The position numbers and the translations under genes were made by a program. Below are positions 56,761 through 64,000 of a stretch of DNA of 64,000 bases, in pieces. The notes beneath the pieces were generated by a model. That model searched no databases and had not been told where the DNA came from. It saw nothing but the letters and a program-made list of their open reading frames with translations. Source of the stretch: Tenebrio molitor. Taxonomy: Eukaryota > Arthropoda > Insecta > Coleoptera > Tenebrionidae. Positions within the stretch are counted from its first letter, which is position 1; each line of letters starts with the position of its first letter. The DNA is taken from the NCBI RefSeq assembly GCF_963966145.1, contig NC_091049.1, positions 4,526,001-4,590,000 on the forward strand. Reading direction: 5' to 3'.

Positions 56761-58897
56761 ATTAAAATATAAAAATAAACGTAGATTTTTTGCAAGAAGT
56801 TGTATTCAGATCATCATTTTACTAAATGTGTTATTATTTATAATAATAACACCGTCACCCCAAGGGTGAATCCGGGCAATAAAATTGCCTTTATTTTTCA
56901 ATTAATAAAATCGTTTTCACTGCAGTTAGATTAATTTCATGAAAATAAAAATTTGAAGCTTTAAAACAGCTACAGAATCAGTCGGCGCTAACAGGTTTAA
57001 ATCGTTGTGATGTTAAATGCAATTTATATTATGCTTTATGTGTAGTCTTTAACATGTTAAAATAACGATTTTGCTATAAATGCAACAAGCAACATCACGG
57101 ATGTGAATTTGTGTTGCCTAGGTAACATTCTCTGTTGAAACCGCACTTTGTAAAACATTCTGTTCTTAAGCGGAAGAAAGAATAACAAATGTATTTAAAT
57201 AAATGAACATGCTTATCAAAAATGTACTCATTGCGGAAAGTTTAAGTTATACAGTTTGCTAAGGAAGATTCAGTTCAAATAAAAAGATTTCACTCTTGCA
57301 TTTATTTTCCTCTTCACTTCAAGAAATAATATGCAAAAACATGAAATTATACTTTCCACACAGTGCTTCACAGAGACGTATACGCAAATGCGGTAATTCC
57401 ACCGAGTTATTATTCAGTTATTTTCTTATTGTCTTCCATTATTCCGGACAGATACCTCGAGGGTGATTTGTTTATTTGTACAACTGAAATGCAGCATTAA
57501 ACACACGTTATACTGTACTCGCTGCAGGAGCGAGTAAATAAATCTATTAAAATAGAGCTTAATGAATAACAAACATAAGGAACAAGTTTCGATATGCTGG
57601 ATGCGCCGGACAAATCCCTTTTCTTTAAATATGAAATTCGAATTGTTTACACACATTTTATTGGATATCTAGTAGTGATCAAAGGAAACAATACTTTTGT
57701 ACAAGGTAATATTTTTTTTTGTTAAACAAATGCAATAATATCAACACAGAACGTTGCATTTATCTCGGGTAGTAAGCGTGCAAAGCCGCTAATGTACTTC
57801 CAAAATAACGTTGGGCCTAAACTGGAACCGTGAGGTACTCTCTGAACGATGCAAGTCACTAACACCTCCTTTTATTTATCAATTTTCAATTTTAGATCGG
57901 ATTCAGAGCTTTGACGGAAAATACGCAACATTCATTATTTGTGATCTGTTTATTCTTGTTCGAGGTAACCGTTACACACGAGACTTACAACAAACAGCGC
58001 CAAGCCGAAGTAATGAGCAGAAATGTTCAAACAGAAAAATGGTGGATGGGCGGGGTAAAAAGCTTTAATATCTCTTTGATGCTTGCTTGAAATTGCCCCA
58101 AGTACTTATCGATTTATTTTGTTATTGTGTGGCACGCCCTGACCTGTTCACTATTTCATTTTGAAAATGGCTTCAATTACAGTTACTTTTCATTCGATCT
58201 ATAACATTTTTTTGCAAGAGGTTTAGGTCTCAAAGGAGATTTTATACAAGCAATAATAAAACTGGTGTTGTCTGTACACTGGTAGACTTCAACTTTTGGA
58301 AAGTTTTCCATGCTTTTGGACGAGTTAGACTCGTTATTAAAAATCCTAGACACCATCTGCATTATGAAGAATTTTACGAAAATTACGTGAAAAGCTTCAA
58401 GTTCTTAACTATAGCAATAAGTAAAAAAAAAATGTAGTTCTGAAAGTTTCCTTTACACGTTGAAATGATGGATGTGTTGAGTAAATCTACTTTACTCGAG
58501 CTTTAGTAAACTCTAAGCGAGTTTTAGTGAGCGCTTTATCCAAAAATGTGTAAAAGTGAGACTGAAGTAACTGTGTATTGGTGAATTTGAAATTGCAAAA
58601 CTACAATTATTTTTTCAGACATACAAAACAAATAATAGAGAACAGGACATTAATTTATTAAATATTTACATTTATATTTAGGAGAACTACACAAAATGGA
58701 AAAACGAAATACATTTTATTATTTAATACAGATATGATTAAATATTCTGGAAATTCTATATTCCCATTGTAAAAATTGTATTGTAAATGGAAAACAACGA
58801 ATTCAGTTTTAGCTTTGTTTTGTAGGTATGGAAACAATATACGAAACCTCAAAATCACAATTTACATTGTCCGGTAAAAATATGGCGAACGGATCTA
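56761..58897. other. AT-rich sequence without a recognised gene
   Basis: Short frames only. A GGGCCTAAACTGGAACCGTG-type fragment lies at 57812. No gene supported. Confidence 0.4.
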
Positions 58898-59717
58898 CCG
58901 TGCGATCGAAAATAAAAAAAAAATCGAGATAGCCATGATTAATACACTTCAGTTGGCAGCACGTAAAAATGTAATTCAAATGTCATTACAATGGCAATTG
59001 AGTACAATATGTTCACTTTAGAGCAACAAATTTTCATTGTCCAGTGTTTCTTCAGCAATGGAGAAAGGCTGGGTCCTATTCGACGCCTCGAGTTTTTGAG
59101 GAATTTCAACAAAAGTTTCCGGACTTTCAAGGCACTTAACCAACAACTTGTCCAGAGAGCCTACAAATGCGTAAACATGTTTTTGGAAACAGGTAGTGTT
59201 CTGCGCAAAAAAGGCAGTAGACGACCGACAAAAAGATCAGCTGAAAATATTGAAGAGGGTGAACAAAGAATTATTGCAGAGATTAACCCAAGAAATTAAC
59301 CTATCCTTTGGTACAGTTCAGCTTATCCTTAAAAAAAAGATTTGCACTTTTTTCTCTATCGTGTGTCTGTTGTGCATGAAATGACCCCTTGACAATAAAA
59401 ACCCCCACAGCCGACAACAACCTCTCTGGATAATATTAATTGATCGATGATCCTTGGATCTTGGATCAATTTACAAACAAGCGGCGTGCGCATGCTCCGT
59501 GCTCACCGTTGACGTTAAATAAAGGTGCGGGAGTTTTAAATATCATTGTTTCATTGCACTAGCTGAGGAAGTTCTTTTATGTACAGGTCACACAAAACTC
59601 AAAAAATCACTAACCTAACTTTTAAGACTGACATCGATTTCTGACATCAGATAATTGCGAATTGCCAACTGAAATTTTTGGTCAGCGCCTACTCTAATTT
59701 TTTTTTCGATCTCACGG
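58898..59717 (+). mobile_element. Internally deleted mariner-type element with TA target sites
   Basis: 820 bp between TA dinucleotides (58896-58897 and 59718-59719). Terminal inverted repeats: CCGTGCGATCGAAAA left and TTTTCGATCTCACGG right. It holds only the transposase N-terminus; the catalytic DDE part is gone. It belongs to the same family as the MITE at 37490-37687. Confidence 0.85.
58991..59340 (+). pseudogene. Mariner transposase N-terminal helix-turn-helix remnant
   Basis: Open 58991-59299, then a +1 shift into a second frame to about 59335. It shows MFTLEQQIFIVQCFF, FNKSFRTFKALNQQLVQRAY, FLETGSVLRKKGSRRPTK and, after the shift, TQEINLSFGTVQLILKK, the paired HTH DNA-binding layout of mariner transposases. 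No catalytic domain follows. Confidence 0.8.
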
Positions 59718-59719
59718 TA

Positions 59720-61026
59720 CCTATTCCACTATGACCATTTAGACAAAACAAATAGATTCTTGCTTTTTGGAATTAGAATTAAGCAGTTGTAAGACCTACA
59801 ATATAATATCATTATATCAGAAATAAAGTTGGTCCAACAATCGAACCTTGAGTAAGGCGGTGGACGTTATTGTAATTTTGTAGCTATGTTGTAATCATTA
59901 CCTAAATACCTAGATGTTATTTAAGTTTTCATAAAAAAGTTAATTGAAATAGTGAATTTTTATAAAAAAAAACGTCTGAAGAAAATAATTTCTTTCATGA
60001 AGCGTTTATCGCCTGAAAATATTTTATGAAGTATTAAAAAGAACTCAACAAAATGATAATGGAGTGGTTTTTATGTTTTGAGAATGTTAATGTTGGTTAG
60101 ATTGTAAATGCTTGGCGAGAGAACTAAGGATGTAGAAAAATAATACATTCGTTTTGTCTCGTTAAGAATTATGAGAGGACATAAATGAATAAGATCCCTT
60201 ATTAAAAGCATCGAACAGCATCTGCAGCTAAAACTTAATGAAAAATTTTACGACAACTCCAATAAAAAACTCTCTTCACTTTATCTATTGCAGCAAACAA
60301 AAACATCTAGTTTTTAAGTGCGGTAATACGACTGCACCAACTGAACGTGTCCATTCTCGCTTTCCTAAGCGGTCTTATGCAAAACTTTCCCGAAATAATC
60401 TCGATCCGTTGCTGCATTTACGAGCGAGGAAAACTCCACCCAATTTTTCACTCCCAAGAAAAACGAAGAAAAAAAAGGCAGACGCGCCGGGTAAATATTG
60501 CGATACTTGTTTGAGAAACTCCGGAGAAGATTAGCAAACTGTGTTTTATGAAAAATTTTACGACGTCGCCGGTAAAACGACTCTCAACTCGTAAACTTCC
60601 AGATTTCGATATTCAGTACGGCTGGTGTCGAGGCAAACCGCAATATTTCTGTTTGCGGAAAATCCAGACAAGATCTCCGAGCGTCGTCCCACAAAGACTT
60701 CCTCTCTGTGCCGGATTAATAAGACAGAAAGCGCGCGGCAAAGAACTAAAAACTGTCCTATCAGCATCTCGCGATTGCTAGCTCGGTGGGGGCGTAATAT
60801 TTTTTCGAAAATGCAAACTAGCTTGTCATGCCTAATCAGCACTCGCTTATTAGCGACGTCATTAATTAAAATTCCTGCCAGATGGGATGAACCGCCCCGG
60901 AATTCGATCCGGGTGCCCAGCCAACTGCGAACCATCCGCGGCATGCATCAGGAATTCGATTCGCCCTGCGACGGGGCGGGGGTGAATTTTTCCGAATCGA
61001 GTCGGATCGAATATTAAGTGGGCATT
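59720..61026. other. Sequence with a short internal duplication
   Basis: ATGAAAAATTTTACGAC followed by similar sequence occurs at 60238 and 60548, about 310 bp apart. The frames that start there diverge quickly and have no known domain. Nothing else recognised. Confidence 0.45.
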
Positions 61027-61562
61027 TGCAAGTATAGGAGTGAGGAAAACCACCCCAGCTGTGGATATTCCAAACATTTAATTAATTTACAGCCACTTCA
61101 ATCGGATAACGAGTTGTTTTAACGAAATTAACTTGGACGAGTCGGCCCCGCCGATGCAACAACTGGATCATTGTGTTTTCTTCACAATTGCAATTTGCAT
61201 TCTCAATTCCGTCGTCGAGGTACAAAGGAGGCGTGTTTTGAGAGGAAACAGTTCGACGAAGAGGATTAACACACTCGGGGGCTGCGGCCCCGGGCCCAAG
61301 TGGGAGTTGATCGTTTAGGAGTACCATCTAAACGTTTTTCCACCTATTGATCGATAATATCCGGAATGGTGTCGTTTGTATTTGTAGAGCTAAATAAAAC
61401 ATGCTACAACTGTTTGATGTTTTGTACGTTGACAGTCACAAGCTGATCCAATAACTGTCATTGCTAGTTCTCTGCAACTTTTTACAATAGTTCAAAATGC
61501 ATTATCAAGAGAACGTGATTTAAAAATTCTCTCGCAGGGAAGCAATGCACCACAAATCTTTG
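61027..61562. repeat. Dispersed repeat, longer copy
   Basis: Second copy of the repeat at 6210-6565, same orientation, with about 170 bp more. It ends at CAAATCTTTGGTCCTTCG, next to a GGTCCTTCG-CGCCGAATTTGG fragment like that in the 6-kb foldbacks, and then abuts a LINE fragment. Confidence 0.75.
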
Positions 61563-61604
61563 GTCCTTCGCGCCGAATTTGGATCAGCGACTCGGGTGAA
61601 ACTG

Positions 61605-62360
61605 AAAAAAAAATTTTGAAGAAGGAGAGAGGAAGAGAAGACGAACCGGCGAGAAAAGATACAAAGAGAAGGTGAATAAAAAGGTAGATGGACACAGAAA
61701 ACGGAAACCGGAAAAAAAGCACAAAGGGGAAAGTCGCTACCGAAAGGGTACAAATTGGAAGGTCAAGGGGCAAAAAGAGAAAAGAAAAAGGGAAGATTAA
61801 GAAAAGCGACAATAAAAGGGAAAAGAAGAAGGATGCATGGAAAGAAAAGTTCGTATAGGCAGTAAATGGTGGAAAATAATGACAATATACAGTAAAGAGA
61901 TGAAGACATCAAGAAGACGTGTCGAAGACGCAATGAAATAAAACAGGGAAGATCGTATACTCTTGGGACGGGACTTCAACGGGAGAATAGGAGAAAGAGG
62001 AGCAAGAAATTGGGAAGAGGAGAGGGGGATGGGAAAAGAAAATCCAGAGACAAGGTGGAAAAGAAAATCCAGAGACAAGGTGGAAAATGCAGATGCGAAG
62101 AGACTGTGATGGAATGGATTGAAGAAAATGGATGGGAGGTATTGAACGGGAACAAACAAGGGGACGAAGAAGGGGAATGGACCTACATAGGTAGCGGGGG
62201 GGGGGGGAACAGTGATGGATTACGGAATAGTGAACAGAACATGGAAATAGTAGAAGAATTCAGAAGAGGAGAGAGAGTAGAGTCGGACCATCTCGAAATA
62301 GCTTTGAGGAAGCGAAGGGGAGGGAAAGAACAGAGAAGGAAAGTGGTGGGGGATAGCAAT
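61605..62360 (+). pseudogene. Truncated LINE: ORF1-ORF2 junction and endonuclease
   Basis: Plus-strand, broken frames. It shows ILLGRDFNGRIGERGARN (endonuclease catalytic DFN block) near 61950-62000, GEWTYIGSG near 62175, VEEFRRGERVESDHLEIAL (the SDH active-site motif) near 62240-62310. A 25-bp tandem duplication at 62035-62085 shifts the frame and a G run at 62198-62207 is present. Same coverage as the minus-strand copy at 46440-47230. Confidence 0.8.
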
Positions 62361-63365
62361 AAAACTGTTTATTTTTTATTTTTTTGGCTCGTACATTATG
62401 AGTTAAACTCTTCGCGTTTGTTCCATCCAACGTTTGCCTTTGAATCTACCTTCTCCAGTTGCAACACTGGCAAATTTCCAACCAACTCCTCACAAACAAT
62501 TCTAAGAAAAACGCGAAACTGCACCGGGGACATTACTGTTGATTAAAGTTTATTAGCACCGTCGATGAGTAATTCGTCTGGAATTACGGCGCTTTATGCG
62601 ACAGATCTTCGGAGACGAAGACTTGGCCGGAACTTCGGAGACATTAAGGACATAGTTAAAGTTGTCGGGGGAAGGGTTTATGGCGCGAATTTGCGGACAA
62701 TTCCTGTGGACGTAATTGTTTCCTCAACTCCGACGGAACTGTTATTGGAATAAAAAGTCCGGCTCGCCTTCGATTATCAAAATGGCGGCGCCGTGAAATA
62801 CGACCTGCGGAGATGTCGGCCGGTGCAATTGCGATAACGTGATTGGATTCGTTCGGGGAAAACGGGAGAAAAGTGCAAGGCGAGGTTTTCCTCGCTGGCT
62901 CTTTTTTATATCTATGTATTTGGCTTTGGATGCGACATTAGGGATTGTGTCGAACAATTGGACGATTTGTGGAATTATCAAAAACTAGCTGTTCATCGTC
63001 GCTCCAGGAATAATAGAGAAAATTGCACCGATAATAGACACATCACGGATTAATTTCCAAACAATGACGGATTTATTGGAATTAAACTAAAACATTTGAT
63101 GTACGAAATGCTTTCACACGATAACATCGGATTGTTCCAGGACTTAATCAAATGATAAAACACTGTAATTATTTAAATTTATTCATTAAATAGATCTGGT
63201 AAATTCTAGTTTCAGTTTGTTGTTTGTTTTCAGTTAACTTTACTTTTTGTTCATTTTTGAAGTTAAATCCATAACCAGAACTATTGAATGTATCTTGTAA
63301 TGAATTAATAACCTTTTAAATATTGTCAAATTTATTCGATCATTAGACGAGCCGACTAGCTTCAT
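62361..63365. other. Sequence without a recognised gene
   Basis: Short frames only; no domain or repeat recognised. Confidence 0.45.
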
Positions 63366-63450
63366 GCGACACGCTAAAATCGTCACGCGACACGCTAAAA
63401 TCGTCACGCGACACGCTAAAATCGTCACGCGACACGCTAAAATCGTCATC
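63366..63450. repeat. 21-bp minisatellite, four units
   Basis: Perfect or near-perfect tandem repetition of GCGACACGCTAAAATCGTCA plus C, starting at 63366, 63387, 63408 and 63429. The period is a multiple of 3, so both strands stay open through it. No spacers, so not CRISPR. Confidence 0.95.
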
Positions 63451-64000
63451 AGGCTCGTGCCAGAGAACAACGAAAGCGACACTTCGCTTGATTTGCAAAA
63501 ATCACCTTTATTGACTATGACGTCATATGACTCATTAATTATTTATCTCTTGTATTAATACTTAAAATCAATTACGAACGTCATAGAAGCCTTCACTTCT
63601 GTCGTGCGCTCTTAAGGGTACAGCATCGAGGCCGGATTTATTTATCATTACGAATAATGCGCCAGCATTAAATCTCCACTTTGTAAGTGTTAAATAAATA
63701 AGAGCAGCCAATTTGTCTCGTTTATCTTAAATTGTGACGTGGCGCTAAAACGACAAAAATGACGGCGGCGTTGGATCGCTCGAGAATTTCATAGATTACG
63801 AAAATTGTATTAAAGTTTTTACGGCAACACGAGAAAATCTTTTATATTAATTTTGTTTCCAGCAGAAATAGCTCATAATATTCATGAGATCAACATACTA
63901 AGAGCTTTCACAAGCTCGACGAGCGCCTCATATTCCTGCAAAAAAAACCACCCATAAAATATATTTCTCGGATGAGCTCCTTCATCTTTTGATTTTCACC
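63451..64000. other. Sequence without a recognised feature
   Basis: AT-rich to the window end; nothing supported. Confidence 0.45.

Noticed and set aside
60890..60960. tRNA-like T-arm (CCCGG...ATCGAAT...CCGGG on the minus strand)
   Set aside because: Only one arm can be folded; no acceptor stem, anticodon arm or A-box was found.
60558..61017. Minus-strand 128-codon and plus-strand 130-codon frames
   Set aside because: Both strands are open over the same interval with no domain; no evidence favours either.
63366..63450. CRISPR array
   Set aside because: Direct tandem repetition with no unique spacers and a eukaryotic context.

Overview
The window looks like insect nuclear DNA. Genes are split by short GT-AG introns, TOM6 and HSCB have mitochondrial-type metazoan sequences, and the intergenic and intronic DNA is full of Tc1/mariner and non-LTR (LINE) remnants. 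A beetle is plausible, but nothing in the sequence names the species. No rRNA, tRNA, CRISPR array, operon or bacterial feature was seen.

Gene-dense end (1-5 kb, all on the minus strand). In order of transcription: the 3' coding exons of a two-pore-domain (K2P) potassium channel (to about 3889), HSCB (3113-2277, mitochondrial Fe-S co-chaperone), TOM6 (2115-1915, outer-membrane translocase subunit, two small exons) and an N-acetylglucosamine-6-sulfatase (1886-128, seven exons, complete). TOM6 ends only 28 nt before the sulfatase start codon, and an AATAAA sits inside that gap. HSCB holds a 50-nt intron that looks like a frameshift if it is not removed.

Giant intron (4977-43711). The K2P gene continues at 43712-44344, where the exon carrying TM1 and pore helix 1 ends on the first base of the first GYG filter glycine codon. 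The two exons join in frame, so nearly everything between 5 and 43.7 kb is one intron of about 38.7 kb. It holds small foldback elements (6.1, 6.7 and 17 kb), an inverted pair of composite mariner/LINE elements (13.3-16.8 and 20.5-27.1 kb), an ORF1-only LINE inserted in the second of these with an 18-bp target-site duplication, a diverged higher-order tandem array built on a GTCGTTGATTAAA core (29.9-31.95 kb), Tc1/mariner scraps, a mariner-derived MITE (37.5 kb) and a 150-bp satellite (42.4-43.2 kb).

Upstream flank (44.3-64 kb). The K2P exon begins at a splice acceptor, so a further 5' exon lies upstream, inside or beyond the window. This stretch has truncated LINE copies (46.0-47.2, 48.1-49.2 and 61.6-62.4 kb), a perfect 25-bp-arm foldback (46.1 kb), a three-unit 280-bp array related to the 30-kb array (52.2-53.1 kb), a 14-unit purine-rich array (55.6-56.8 kb), a deleted mariner element with clear TIRs (58.9-59.7 kb), a second copy of a dispersed repeat (61 kb) and a 21-bp minisatellite (63.4 kb).

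The most unusual coding observation is in the K2P 3' exon. An in-frame TGA followed by C is followed by 118 more codons with the same strong G/C third-position bias, and then by a separate Cys-rich exon. This makes it a candidate for stop-codon readthrough or alternative splicing.
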